Source: a virus
Virus record (IMG/VR): IMGVR_UViG_3300033145_000902
Span: 1 to 36,180 of that record
Direction: 5' to 3' (one strand)
DNA length: 36,180 bases
Part shown: positions 7,592 to 15,634 of the stretch, piece by piece
Layout of the letters: each line of letters begins with the position of its first letter
Position numbering within the stretch: the first letter of the stretch is position 1
The notes under the pieces: generated by a model
What the model was told of the DNA's origin: nothing
Database searches by the model: none
Seen by the model: only the letters and a program-made list of their open reading frames with translations
Position numbers and translations under genes: made by a program

Positions 7592-8632
7592 ATGGCGATG
7601 ACGCTAAGCCAAATGAGAGATGCGGTCAAAAGAGACCTCAAGACTATCGATTTCACCGATAGCGAACTGGAGGATATTATAGAACAGGTCCTTGTTGAAG
7701 TCTCTGATGTTGCGCCCTATCAGACAGTTGAAGCTGTAGCTGTAACCGATGAATTAAAAACTCTTGACATCAGTGGAATTACAAATCTGCTTGGGATTGA
7801 CAGGGTGGAATATCCCGTAAACGGCACACCTAGAAATTATCGCAATTTTGAATATATTGATAACGAAACCATAGAACTGGATATGGCTTCGTCATTTGGT
7901 GATGATGGCACTGAAGGAACACTTGATGGGACAGTAACATTTACCTCAGGCAGTGCTACCGTAACTGGCTCTGGTACCAGCTTTTCCAGTGTTCTCAACA
8001 AGGAGAGCTTTATCAAGAAATCCAGTGGCTCGCGGTGGTATCGGGTTTATGAAGTCGTAAGTGATACAGAACTTACTCTTGAGGAGACAGCCAAAAGTGC
8101 AGATGATGGAGCTGATACTGCGGACTCTACGATATACATCGACTACGGCGCAAGGATTTACTGTAATAAACTCCATACTCTTTCAACTTCCTCTACACTA
8201 AATGATAAAGAGGAGCACGTTGTCTTGCTTGGCTCGGTAGCCAGAGCTGCTTCCCTATGGCTTAATAAAACAAAGGAACAGATTAATCAGGCAGAGGCAA
8301 GGCTATCTGATAATTCTACCATTGAAGGGATGGCTGCCAGAATACAGCAAGCGATTGACGACTTGACTTCTGCACGGAGCTATATCAATCAGATAAATGT
8401 AGGCGGGAGACCGCAGGCGGACTATATAGCAACCGCCATGCGTGAGACACAGAACGCCGTAGCCTATGCTAATGAGACAGCGGCTTTCCTGAGGGAATCT
8501 CAGCAATACCTGAATATGGGGAGTCAAATAAGACAGTATCAAGCGTGGGTAGATAGAGCAGAGGTGGAGTACAAACGAGCCTTGCGAACAATTGCCAAAC
8601 GAAAAGTAAACCAGTCTTACTACAGAGGATAA
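7592..8632 (+). CDS. Head-tail adaptor/tail-tube-A-like protein with inserted beta domain
   Basis: 346 residues, GGAGG site. The N-terminal 95 residues (TLSQMRDAVKRDLKTIDFTD, then DIIEQVLVEVSDVAPYQ) resemble phage adaptor (gp6/gp11-like) proteins that join portal to tail. Residues 113-184 are an inserted beta domain that occurs again in the next protein (residues 250-324), about 39 of 68 positions identical in an ungapped hand alignment. Residues 200-346 are long helices rich in Ala, Gln and Glu (EEHVVLLGSVARAASLWLN, then RAEVEYKRALRTIAKRK). The adaptor role fits helix content and position between capsid and tail genes, but the family is not certain. Confidence 0.6.
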   Translation: MAMTLSQMRDAVKRDLKTIDFTDSELEDIIEQVLVEVSDVAPYQTVEAVAVTDELKTLDISGITNLLGIDRVEYPVNGTPRNYRNFEYIDNETIELDMASSFGDDGTEGTLDGTVTFTSGSATVTGSGTSFSSVLNKESFIKKSSGSRWYRVYEVVSDTELTLEETAKSADDGADTADSTIYIDYGARIYCNKLHTLSTSSTLNDKEEHVVLLGSVARAASLWLNKTKEQINQAEARLSDNSTIEGMAARIQQAIDDLTSARSYINQINVGGRPQADYIATAMRETQNAVAYANETAAFLRESQQYLNMGSQIRQYQAWVDRAEVEYKRALRTIAKRKVNQSYYRG

Positions 8633-8681
8633 TATGCATCGTATGTAACATATTAATAAAATAACATGATTAACGAGAACT

Positions 8682-11375
8682 ATGAGAACTCTAACCGATA
8701 CGCTAAATGCAGAACAAAAAGAGTTATCTCTCACCCCACGACCTCGTATCACTCTCTCAAAATCGGGTGAATCCGATATTGTTCTTGAATATGACCGCAT
8801 TAAACAGATACCTTCTCATGAGGAAAGAGAGGATAGCCAGACCCTTCAAGTAATTTGCGACAATAGCGATGGCTACTTTACCTCACTTGCATTACAAGGC
8901 TGGGATGCTGTTCTGGAATGGGGCTTGGTAACTTCTGCTGGAACCGAATACTCCGCCTGCGCCCCCCTCAAGGTAATGTCTCAAAGTTTATCCTCTAACC
9001 CTGCTGCATTGCTCTGCTATCTCTCCATGACTGGAATACCTAATCAATTGGAGGATGACAAAGCCAGTGTAAAATACAATCACCATAAGTCAGATACCAA
9101 AACAGTCAAAGACTTAATAACCGAGATAATGGATGGGCAGCCTGTTGATACCGAATTGACCGAGGAGCAAGATGAATTTGACAGTTACATTGACCTTGAC
9201 AGAACACAATCAGACCCACTTGATGCTGTAGGGCAACGCTTAAGTATTCCGAACAGATGGATTAGCAAAGTCTCCTTCAAGCTGAAAAAGACAGGTTCGC
9301 CTGGCGGGACAAATGTTACCTTTCGTATTCGTGATGTTGAAACAAACAATATTTTTGCCAGCAAAGATTTCCCTATTGCCAGCATAGGCACTTCAGCTTC
9401 GTGGTGTGAGGCTACTCTGACGCTTAGCGGAACTGTAACTTTTACAAGCGGTTCCGATGCCATTAGCGGTTCAGGCACAAGTTTTACTACTGAGCTAAGT
9501 GCAGGCGATAAAATCAAGAAGTCCAGTGGTAGCACGTGGTATACAGTGTCGGCGATTACGGATGATAGTAACCTTACCTTATCCAGTAATGTCGTGGCAT
9601 CTGATGATGGGGCTGATACTGCCGATGCTACAGAGCGCGCTATAAACATTGACAAAGAGATAACCTATGAAGGCAATACACCTATCGGTGGTGTCTGGAT
9701 TTATTGCGAGCACACTGACGGCGATGCCAGTAACTATGTCTCCATTTCTTATAATTCCTTTGCGTTGAAATCAGGTGAGTGGGGGCTTTATGTCCACACA
9801 TCTGCTGGTGCCGATGATTTAGGGCATACTAATGAGGACTGCGCCTATCGCTACAAATATATTGATGATGGAATAGATTGCTTTGACCACTGCACATCTT
9901 ATGATGTTGTCTATGATAGTGAAGATAGTTTGATTGATTCATACTTGCCCAAAGATGCCTTCCAGATACAAAAGAATGACAATCGTCTGAGCGTAGTTAA
10001 CCGACTGCTTGCTTTCACCTCATGTGTAAAGCGATTTGAAGCTGATGGCAAGATGCATGTGTTCACCCCCACTACATCTGGGGACAGCTACGACTACGAG
10101 TATTCTTTAGATACTGATGACCACCAGTTTTTCTCAAAATCACAGCGGGAGACTCTGGTTATACCTAATCGCTATGTGGTATCCAGCTATGAAGATGATG
10201 ATGACCAGTATTCAGGTGAGGCTACCAGCGCAGCCAGTTATGCTCTGCTCCCCAAATCAGAATTTGTCTCACGCAAACTGACTTCCAACGCACAAGCCAC
10301 TTCTATTGCTGAGGCACTGATAACCCAAGCAGAACGTGCTGCTTCAACAGGCTCAGCTTCTGTGCCTCTCAATGTCGGTGCCGAGGTTTGGGACTATGTG
10401 AAGATTACCGACTCAAGGCAATCTGATAGCAGGACTGGTAATCTTGGAGTTATCAGGCGAACTTATAATCCCAATCAGAACACATGGCGCATGGCATTTA
10501 GCTTCGGTAAAGGCGGTAGAAAGCCAGTCCCAGGTTTTATGCCCTCAGCAATTGAGGAAGTGGTGGCAGAAGGGATGACCGACGCATCGGTTATTCGCTA
10601 TGGATGGTTCTCTGATGTATGGTGGCCTGCTGCAAAAGAGTATCTGAAACAATTAGTCTGGTATGGCTTTACCGATGAAAAAGATGAGGAGCACTGGGGA
10701 ATTTATGACATCTATGCTTTCCTGCTTAAAGTATTTCCTAACATAGAAAAGTGGCTGAATTACTATAACGAGGTAGAGGGGTCAGAGGATGTTGACGATA
10801 CCATAGCCAATGCCCTCGTAGGCTATCTGAGGCAATTAAGGGATGACCCTGACCCAACACTCGGTGCCCATCTGGACATGAACGGTTATTATCTCCGTGC
10901 TGGCACAGGCAATAATGCTCGTATCGTAACAGACACAGACAAGAACATCTACTTTGATGGCCCGGGCGGGCGGTTGATGAATATAGATACGAATGGCAAT
11001 TTTGATACAGACGGTGGCAAGATTATAAATCTTGATGACCCTACAAACGGCGGGGATGCTGCCAATAAAAACTATGTTGACGACCAAATTCCTTTTACTA
11101 CAATGTCTAACCCATCACGCTCACTCTCCGTTGATTATCAAAACTCAAGTAGCACAAAACCCAGGATGGTCACGGTCACACTAGAATTAGCAGATGTAGA
11201 TTATACCACTGTTTATATTGGAGCTTCCACTGGAAGTTATGATGCACTTTATGGGCCTGCTAATGACCTCGGTGCTGCCGGTGGGCGTTGGTCTATAACT
11301 TTCATCGTGCCACCAAGCTATTATTACAAGGTGGCTTCTGATGGGTCAATAGTTGAATGGTTTGAATGGGATTAA
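8682..11375 (+). CDS. Baseplate/tail-fibre protein with tail-tip domain
   Basis: 897 residues. Residues 1-120 resemble the N-terminal part of phage minor tail/hub proteins. Residues 250-324 are the domain shared with the 7592 product. Residues about 440-620 (NRLSVVNRLLAFTSCVKRFEADGKMHVF onward, in pieces) resemble the hub region of Gp44/Gp27-type proteins. Near residues 790-812 the DPTNGGDAANKNYVDDQI motif is the classic trimeric fibre repeat. The last 80 residues (IVPPSYYYKV, SIVEWFEWD) match fibre-tip domains. It probably spans from tail hub to receptor-binding tip. No clear Shine-Dalgarno precedes ATG 8682; the 49-bp gap is AT-rich. Confidence 0.75.
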   Translation: MRTLTDTLNAEQKELSLTPRPRITLSKSGESDIVLEYDRIKQIPSHEEREDSQTLQVICDNSDGYFTSLALQGWDAVLEWGLVTSAGTEYSACAPLKVMSQSLSSNPAALLCYLSMTGIPNQLEDDKASVKYNHHKSDTKTVKDLITEIMDGQPVDTELTEEQDEFDSYIDLDRTQSDPLDAVGQRLSIPNRWISKVSFKLKKTGSPGGTNVTFRIRDVETNNIFASKDFPIASIGTSASWCEATLTLSGTVTFTSGSDAISGSGTSFTTELSAGDKIKKSSGSTWYTVSAITDDSNLTLSSNVVASDDGADTADATERAINIDKEITYEGNTPIGGVWIYCEHTDGDASNYVSISYNSFALKSGEWGLYVHTSAGADDLGHTNEDCAYRYKYIDDGIDCFDHCTSYDVVYDSEDSLIDSYLPKDAFQIQKNDNRLSVVNRLLAFTSCVKRFEADGKMHVFTPTTSGDSYDYEYSLDTDDHQFFSKSQRETLVIPNRYVVSSYEDDDDQYSGEATSAASYALLPKSEFVSRKLTSNAQATSIAEALITQAERAASTGSASVPLNVGAEVWDYVKITDSRQSDSRTGNLGVIRRTYNPNQNTWRMAFSFGKGGRKPVPGFMPSAIEEVVAEGMTDASVIRYGWFSDVWWPAAKEYLKQLVWYGFTDEKDEEHWGIYDIYAFLLKVFPNIEKWLNYYNEVEGSEDVDDTIANALVGYLRQLRDDPDPTLGAHLDMNGYYLRAGTGNNARIVTDTDKNIYFDGPGGRLMNIDTNGNFDTDGGKIINLDDPTNGGDAANKNYVDDQIPFTTMSNPSRSLSVDYQNSSSTKPRMVTVTLELADVDYTTVYIGASTGSYDALYGPANDLGAAGGRWSITFIVPPSYYYKVASDGSIVEWFEWD

Positions 11376-11394
11376 CCAGATAAAGGAGGTTATA

Positions 11395-11583
11395 ATGAAA
11401 TCTAAAAAATGGTCTGCAAGTCGCACTCTTTGGGTAAACTTTATTGCCATTGTAGCTATTGTGCTTAACAGCTTGTATGGCATTGAGTTAGACGCCGAGA
11501 TTCAAGCTGCCCTGAGCACATCAATCCTAGCAGTAATAAACATAATCTTGAGGCTGAGAACTTCACAGCCTGTGGGGAAGTAA
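11395..11583 (+). CDS. Holin-like membrane protein, 62 aa
   Basis: ATG 11395 has an AAAGGAGG site at ideal distance; an in-frame ATG at 11353 lies inside the fibre gene and is rejected. Two hydrophobic segments, LWVNFIAIVAIVLNSLYG (about residues 11-28) and a C-terminal ALSTSILAVINIILRL (about residues 38-53), flank a short acidic turn. A basic N-terminus and a polar tail complete a two-span small holin-like topology. Its place after the tail genes and before a second membrane protein fits a lysis cassette. There is no recognisable endolysin next to it, which weakens the holin assignment. Confidence 0.6.
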   Translation: MKSKKWSASRTLWVNFIAIVAIVLNSLYGIELDAEIQAALSTSILAVINIILRLRTSQPVGK

Positions 11584-11584
11584 G

Positions 11585-11833
11585 ATGCCAAACGGTAATT
11601 ACTGGCTGAACGAAATGGAATTTGAGAGGGCATTAAAACAGATGTCTGACCGAGACCTGTTAGAGTTTACCGCCCGACAAACGTATTCTGTTTGCTTGTT
11701 AGCTCAAAACAACGAAAAGCGCATTAGTTCGCTGGAAAAAAGGAACCACAGAATCATCGGAACTATTGGCGGGATAGCAGGTGTGATAGGAGCAATCATA
11801 GCCAGTGCTATCAACTATTTTGTGAGGAGCTAA
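11585..11833 (+). CDS. Membrane-anchored XhlA-like protein, 82 aa
   Basis: Follows the previous gene by 1 base. A soluble helical N-terminus of about 55 residues (EFERALKQMSDRDLLEFTAR, then NEKRISSLEKR) leads to one C-terminal membrane span (IIGTIGGIAGVIGAIIASAIN). This layout, about 80 residues with a C-terminal anchor, is that of haemolysin XhlA-type proteins found in phage lysis modules. It overlaps the next ATG by one base. The function is inferred from topology and context. Confidence 0.55.
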   Translation: MPNGNYWLNEMEFERALKQMSDRDLLEFTARQTYSVCLLAQNNEKRISSLEKRNHRIIGTIGGIAGVIGAIIASAINYFVRS

Positions 11834-12834
11834 TGCTAAGCGGAGATATAACTAAGCAATACCTCTCAAGATTCCGTAATGCATCATCACTGCTAATAGC
11901 ACGTAAATTACACGATGAACACCCCCTGATATTCGCCGATGTGGAAACCGCTAGAAGCTGTGTGCGGTATTATCGTGGGGCACTTGGCAAGCACGCTCGC
12001 AAAAGTCTAGTCTCTGACGAGTATATTCGTTCTCTTGAAGAGGCGATGTCTCATAAGTATAACCCTTTTGGGCTTCCTGAATCGGTTAGTGATAACTGGA
12101 CTCCTGTAACATTACCCTTCCATAAGGGTAGGGGTTTACTAGTAGCTGACCTGCATATTCCTTATCACGATGTAGAGGCAATAACAATAGCCTTCCAGTG
12201 GGCAAAAAAGAATAACTATACAGATTTCGTTTTAATTGATGGAGATATAAGCGACCACTATACAATTTCACGGTTTGAAAAAGACCCACGCAACCGTTCA
12301 TTCAAGCAGGAGCTTGATGATACCAACCAATTCTTTGATGCCCTGGAGAAGGCTTTCCCCAAAGCTCATATCATAATTAAGTATGGGAACCATGACTACC
12401 GCCTTGAAAGTTTCCTCAGACGCAGGGCTCCTGAACTTCTCGATATGCAGGACTTTATCAAAGACGAATACCTTAAGCTAAAACAAAGGGGCTTTATAAC
12501 CGTTCCTCATGATGTTCCGATTAAAGTAGGTAAGCTCAATATATTGCACGGGCATGAGTTCCAGAACATGTCAATAGCGGTTAACCCAGCAAGGGGGGCT
12601 TACCTTAAAGCATTGGAGTGCGTTATGTTAGCTCACTGCCACCGAACTTCTCAACATGCTGAAATGTCTCTATCTGGCAGGCTGGATACGTCATGGTCAG
12701 TAGGTTGCCTCTGTCAACTTCACCCTGAATACGCCAGAATCAATAAGTGGAATCAGGGTATGAGCGGGCTAGAATTTGACGAAGATGATTTTCAGATAGA
12801 AAATAAAAGAATAGTGAAAGGTTCACCAAGATAA
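11833..12834 (+). CDS. Calcineurin-like metallophosphoesterase
   Basis: 333 residues, AGGAG site. The metallophosphatase motifs appear in order: VADLHIPYHD (near residue 98), DGDISDH (near 136), YGNHDYR (near 185), LHGHEF (near 236) and LAHCHRTSQ (near 264), supplying the two-metal site. Residues 1-80 are a helical, basic extension. This type of phage phosphoesterase hydrolyses phosphodiesters or phosphomonoesters; whether the substrate is DNA, RNA or a nucleotide cannot be read from the sequence. It sits just after the membrane proteins and before a nucleotide-binding DUF4406-like gene, so nucleotide or nucleic acid metabolism is more likely than lysis. Confidence 0.85.
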   Translation: MLSGDITKQYLSRFRNASSLLIARKLHDEHPLIFADVETARSCVRYYRGALGKHARKSLVSDEYIRSLEEAMSHKYNPFGLPESVSDNWTPVTLPFHKGRGLLVADLHIPYHDVEAITIAFQWAKKNNYTDFVLIDGDISDHYTISRFEKDPRNRSFKQELDDTNQFFDALEKAFPKAHIIIKYGNHDYRLESFLRRRAPELLDMQDFIKDEYLKLKQRGFITVPHDVPIKVGKLNILHGHEFQNMSIAVNPARGAYLKALECVMLAHCHRTSQHAEMSLSGRLDTSWSVGCLCQLHPEYARINKWNQGMSGLEFDEDDFQIENKRIVKGSPR

Positions 12835-13139
12835 TGCGTTTAATCTATATCGCTGGTGCCTTCCGTGCCCCTACTCCCTGGCAGATAGAGCAGAATATCA
12901 GACGGGCAGAAGAAGCCTCTTTGAAAATCTGGAAACTGGGCGATGTGCCAGTATGCCCTCATACCATGACCAGGTTTTTTCAAGGCGAATGCCCTGATGA
13001 GATTTACTTAAAAGGCACTCTTGAAATGCTGTCAAGGTGTGATGCAATTCTGATGCTCAAGGGGTGGGAAAAGTCCTCTGGGAGTATTCAGGAATTGGAA
13101 CTGGCAAAATCACTGGAGTTAGAGGTTATATATGAATAA
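12834..13139 (+). CDS. DUF4406/nucleoside deoxyribosyltransferase-like protein
   Basis: 101 residues; ATG overlaps the previous stop (TAATG). The sequence IYIAGAFRAPTPWQIEQNIR at the N-terminus, PVCPHTMTRFF near residue 43 and CDAILMLKGWEKSSGSIQELELA near residues 70-90 match DUF4406, which belongs to the nucleoside 2-deoxyribosyltransferase-like fold. The SxGSxxExxxA segment is the usual catalytic-Glu region. A role in nucleotide salvage or base exchange is suggested by the fold; activity is unproven. Confidence 0.75.
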   Translation: MRLIYIAGAFRAPTPWQIEQNIRRAEEASLKIWKLGDVPVCPHTMTRFFQGECPDEIYLKGTLEMLSRCDAILMLKGWEKSSGSIQELELAKSLELEVIYE

Positions 13140-13314
13140 TGACTTCCTATTAGAGCAGATTAAGACAATAAGAAATCTCTGTGATGTAGCTATATTCCTG
13201 AGACAAGAAAAGGGGATTGAGTGTGAAAAGGGGAGTCTGCTAGCCACGATATTGGAATTGCTTTATGAGGAAGCGCAGTCTCTTACGGATGAGCACTGCG
13301 TGGTAAAGGAGTAA
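13132..13314 (+). CDS. Hypothetical protein, 60 aa
   Basis: ATG overlaps the end of the preceding gene by 8 bases, with AGAGG upstream. The protein is a short, acidic, probably helical product (two helices around residues 5-25 and 38-53) with two Cys. No family recognised. Tight overlap and the ribosome binding site support it as real. Confidence 0.55.
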   Translation: MNNDFLLEQIKTIRNLCDVAIFLRQEKGIECEKGSLLATILELLYEEAQSLTDEHCVVKE

Positions 13315-13324
13315 TATAACATAT

Positions 13325-13565
13325 ATGTTATACTATTTATGCGATAATAGTCGGCTTTCTGGCAATTATCCTGATACAAAATGCACCAAAAATGTATAGA
13401 CGTTTCCGTATGGTATGCCCTAACTGTAAAGGTTACTACTATGTGGAAGTAATAAGACCTTATGAAACTGAAACATGCCCCTTCAAGTGTGGCTATAAAG
13501 ATAAGTTTGAGGAATTTATAGATTGTGAGGTGGTACTCAATGGAGAGCGGGGAACGAAAGAATAG
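13325..13565 (+). pseudogene. Membrane-anchored zinc ribbon protein with apparent 1-nt frameshift or non-ATG start
   Basis: A frame ending at TAG 13563-13565 encodes a membrane span (IYAIIVGFLAIILIQNAP) then a ribbon with CPNCKG and CPFKCG. It has no ATG, GTG or TTG before the span. The ATG at 13325, placed after AAGGAG, is one base out of frame: removing a single T at 13328-13329 would give MYTIYAIIVGFL in frame. Either the gene is frameshifted, the assembly has an error, or an ATA/ATT codon starts it. An internal ATG at 13392 would give only the soluble ribbon (57 residues). Confidence 0.5.
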
Positions 13566-13705
13566 CTCAAACAACTCTGGTATGCAAGGTTTGTAGCAGG
13601 CGTATCCTACCAGGGCATAAATTCTACCGAAAATTGCTACCAGTAGGACATTCTTACAGGTGGCAGGCTATCTGTGTGTGGTGTGGTGAGAAGATGAAGC
13701 CCTGA
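13562..13705 (+). CDS. Zinc ribbon protein, 47 aa, no canonical start
   Basis: The frame ending at TGA 13703-13705 encodes VCKVCSRRILPG, then YRWQAICVWCGEKMKP: a two-CxxC zinc ribbon. No ATG, GTG or TTG is available in frame; an ATA at 13562 overlaps the preceding TAG and CTG at 13577 is another option. ATG 13541 upstream is one base out of frame and would give MESGER if one A were removed. As in the preceding gene, a lost base or unusual start is needed. Confidence 0.45.
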   Translation: MAQTTLVCKVCSRRILPGHKFYRKLLPVGHSYRWQAICVWCGEKMKP

Positions 13706-13726
13706 AATCAAAATCTGAGGGCTTTT
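13697..13726. terminator. Bidirectional terminator between convergent operons
   Basis: AAGCCCT (13697-13703) pairs with AGGGCTT (13718-13724), followed by TT on the plus strand and preceded by AA-rich sequence in the other direction. It overlaps the stop of the last plus-strand gene and lies 21 bases beyond the stop of the convergent minus-strand gene at 13747, so it can end both transcripts. Confidence 0.6.
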
Positions 13727-13746
13727 AAGGGTTGATTAATGGTAAA

Positions 13747-14022
13747 TTACTTTGGTTTGACTGGTCTGGGATACCTTCCATCAGAATAAACATAATAGGG
13801 TTGAATAGTAACCGTCCCTGTTTTTTTGAGGCGATAAATGGTTTCTGATGATACTCTAATGTCAATATCGCCACATTTACAAATTCTCTCAGACTCTAGT
13901 TTTATTTTCCTTTTCGCACGTTCTTCATTTAGCGCATGAATAAGTTGCGTTCTTGTAATAGTATGCGAAAATGTTTCATTGTGATAGACACTTCGCCATA
14001 TAATGGCTTCATAAACATTCAT
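13747..14022 (-). CDS. Hypothetical protein, 91 aa, last gene of minus operon
   Basis: I choose ATG 14022, which has AGAGG 6 bases upstream, over an in-frame TTG 3 bases earlier. It overlaps the upstream gene by 14 bases. The protein is basic, with an N-terminal helical half (ITRTQLIHALNEERAKRKIK) and a C-terminal beta-like part containing KTGTVTIQPYYVY. A CKCG pair near residue 50 is present, but no second pair. Family not recognised. Confidence 0.55.
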   Translation of the reverse strand: MNVYEAIIWRSVYHNETFSHTITRTQLIHALNEERAKRKIKLESERICKCGDIDIRVSSETIYRLKKTGTVTIQPYYVYSDGRYPRPVKPK

Positions 14023-14215
14023 CAATTACCTCTCGCTTTAGTGTTTTCCAAGGGAAACTGTCTTCTGACGATATGAGTTCAACCATCTTACGACCATTGT
14101 TCGGGCAAGGATAAGGAATCGCCCCTTGCCACCATTTCACCCCAAAGTGAGGCTTACGCTCAGGTACACGTTCTCCGCACTCCATGCAATAACCTCGTAC
14201 ATAGACGGTTTTCAT
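14009..14215 (-). CDS. Small Cys-containing protein, 68 aa
   Basis: ATG with AGAGGTG upstream. CMEC near residue 10 and CP near residue 37 suggest a degenerate zinc-binding site (CxxC plus single Cys). The centre is Trp/Pro-rich (FGVKWWQGAIPYPCPNNGRK). No named family. Overlaps the next gene, which supports operon membership. Confidence 0.55.
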   Translation of the reverse strand: MKTVYVRGYCMECGERVPERKPHFGVKWWQGAIPYPCPNNGRKMVELISSEDSFPWKTLKREVIDECL

Positions 14216-14216
14216 T

Positions 14217-14417
14217 CTACACCTCTTTTCTGTACTTTTTATGGTTTGTCCTTTTCTCCCATTCTTTCACCAGTAAGGCCAGGCTATAAAGCACTCTCTT
14301 AACCTCACTCCCGTTTAGTTTGTTATGGTAGCAGACATTTGGCTCAAGCCTTTTAATCAACCTGTCTGAATTGGCTATTCTGGTTACTCCTGATATAAGA
14401 GCATCATCAATCTCCAC
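14217..14417 (-). CDS. Hypothetical protein, 66 aa
   Basis: GTG start at 14417 shares one base with the TAG of the gene upstream, with GGTGGGG as ribosome binding site. The product is helical and basic (VKRVLYSLALLVKEWEKRTN in the second half). No domain recognised. Confidence 0.55.
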   Translation of the reverse strand: MEIDDALISGVTRIANSDRLIKRLEPNVCYHNKLNGSEVKRVLYSLALLVKEWEKRTNHKKYRKEV

Positions 14418-14584
14418 TATTCCCCACCATCCATTTCCTTCTCAATATCCTCACTTCCACAATACGTACAGTGCTCACAGGTAATGTAATCCTCCAGTGC
14501 TGTGATAGCTTTAAACCTGTATCCGCAGGACTTGCAGGTGAACTTCCAGTTAATCCACTCGGGGTCATCTATTGATGTTTGCAT
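14417..14584 (-). CDS. Zinc ribbon protein, 55 aa
   Basis: ATG 14584 has GGAGG exactly 6 bases upstream and is preferred over an in-frame ATG at 14611. It overlaps the end of the DUF5131 gene by 20 bases. The sequence WKFTCKSCGYRFKAI, then CEHCTYCGS, gives two or three Cys pairs of a rubredoxin-like zinc ribbon. An acidic tail follows. DNA or protein binding is likely; the partner is unknown. Confidence 0.65.
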   Translation of the reverse strand: MQTSIDDPEWINWKFTCKSCGYRFKAITALEDYITCEHCTYCGSEDIEKEMDGGE

Positions 14585-15392
14585 TGAGAGCCTCCTCTGA
14601 TATTCCATCACCTTCTCCTTTAGGTATATCTTGAATTAAATTTTCCCCCATCAAGGGTCGCAAATTGTCTTTTAGAAAATAGGGGATATTTGCTCTCTTA
14701 CATACTTCTATGATTTCATTAACCCAGATTTTAAGGGGTGGCTTATAGGGCTTGGTCTGGGCACCGACAATCAGCCAGTTGATGCCAGCAGCTTGTAGCA
14801 TTTGCACCTCTGTCATTTCTCCTGCGTCTCCATAATCGGGCTTCCCTGGCTTCATCACTCGTCCCTGTAATGGCTCAAAGGAGAGGAACTTAACTTTAGC
14901 TTCAACAGGCTTTAGCCCTCTAAGTGCGTGCCAATACATATCTTCGGTCGTCGCACTCACTCCCACCCAGCAGTTATCAGGAAACGGACTCCACTTGATA
15001 AGGTTCTGGGGCTGCTTGGTGAGTAAGTAAAAGCGGTGCTGTGTATGCTTTCTAATCTGAGCGATAACACGTGCTTGCCATTCGTGGGGAATCCCGATGC
15101 CGAAGAGGTCGCTCATGTCACAGACGAAGATACCCTTTGGTTTGCCACCTGGAAGCGCACATAGTTTTTCATGCCAGTAACGGGGATAGAAGGGGTCAAG
15201 GGAATAATTAAACAAATCTCTAGGAGTTGGTGCCAAGTTCTCATTAGCTCGGTATCTAGCCTTCAACCGCCCGTTGGCCAGCTTGCGAGCGTAGCAGTAG
15301 GGGCAATTATTTAAGCAACCAGTTATAGGGTTGAAGGTATATCCTTGCGTTCCGTCTGGGTTACGCACCCACTCAATCTGTGTCCTGTTCAT
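14565..15392 (-). CDS. DUF5131 family protein (phage Gp37/Gp68-like, radical SAM-like)
   Basis: 275 residues; ATG overlaps the previous TGA with AAGGAGG upstream. The N-terminus has TQIEWVRNPDGTQGYTFNPI then GCLNNCPYCYARKLA, a CxxxCxxC cluster-binding motif as in radical SAM enzymes and in DUF5131. Later VCDMSDLFG, FYLLTKQPQNL, NCWVGVSATT, KFLSFEPLQG and WLIVGAQT are the usual conserved blocks of the family. DUF5131 proteins are common in phages and mobile elements; the reaction is not established. Length is normal for the family. Confidence 0.85.
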   Translation of the reverse strand: MNRTQIEWVRNPDGTQGYTFNPITGCLNNCPYCYARKLANGRLKARYRANENLAPTPRDLFNYSLDPFYPRYWHEKLCALPGGKPKGIFVCDMSDLFGIGIPHEWQARVIAQIRKHTQHRFYLLTKQPQNLIKWSPFPDNCWVGVSATTEDMYWHALRGLKPVEAKVKFLSFEPLQGRVMKPGKPDYGDAGEMTEVQMLQAAGINWLIVGAQTKPYKPPLKIWVNEIIEVCKRANIPYFLKDNLRPLMGENLIQDIPKGEGDGISEEALNANINR

Positions 15393-15634
15393 TTCGCCTC
15401 CTCCTTAACCTTTTTATATCTTTCTAAAAATCCCATCGGTGTTAAGAGTTGAAAGGCTTCCGTAAAACCTTCTTCACCTGCATATTTCAGGAGCCAGCTA
15501 ACATAACCTCCCCATGAGAGTCTGCCACCATGTATGCGGTAATTGGGAAAGTAGTCTAGGGCATCAATCCATTGCCCGCCTGTAGCATTGGTAGTTATTG
15601 GCAAAGCAACATTATCTAAAACAAGGAAATTCAT
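15389..15634 (-). CDS. Hypothetical protein, 81 aa
   Basis: ATG overlaps the TGA of the upstream gene (ATGA) with AAGGTAGAG as ribosome binding site, and its end overlaps the DUF5131 start the same way. Rich in Trp, Tyr and Gly (GGQWIDALDYFPNYR, SWGGYVSWLLKYAG). No family recognised. Coupling on both sides suggests co-expression with the DUF5131 protein. Confidence 0.6.
   Translation of the reverse strand: MNFLVLDNVALPITTNATGGQWIDALDYFPNYRIHGGRLSWGGYVSWLLKYAGEEGFTEAFQLLTPMGFLERYKKVKEEAK

Noticed and set aside
9185-9655. Long minus-strand frame opposite the tail-fibre gene
   Set aside because: A shadow of the 8682 gene's codon use; no binding site and low-complexity hydrophobic translation.
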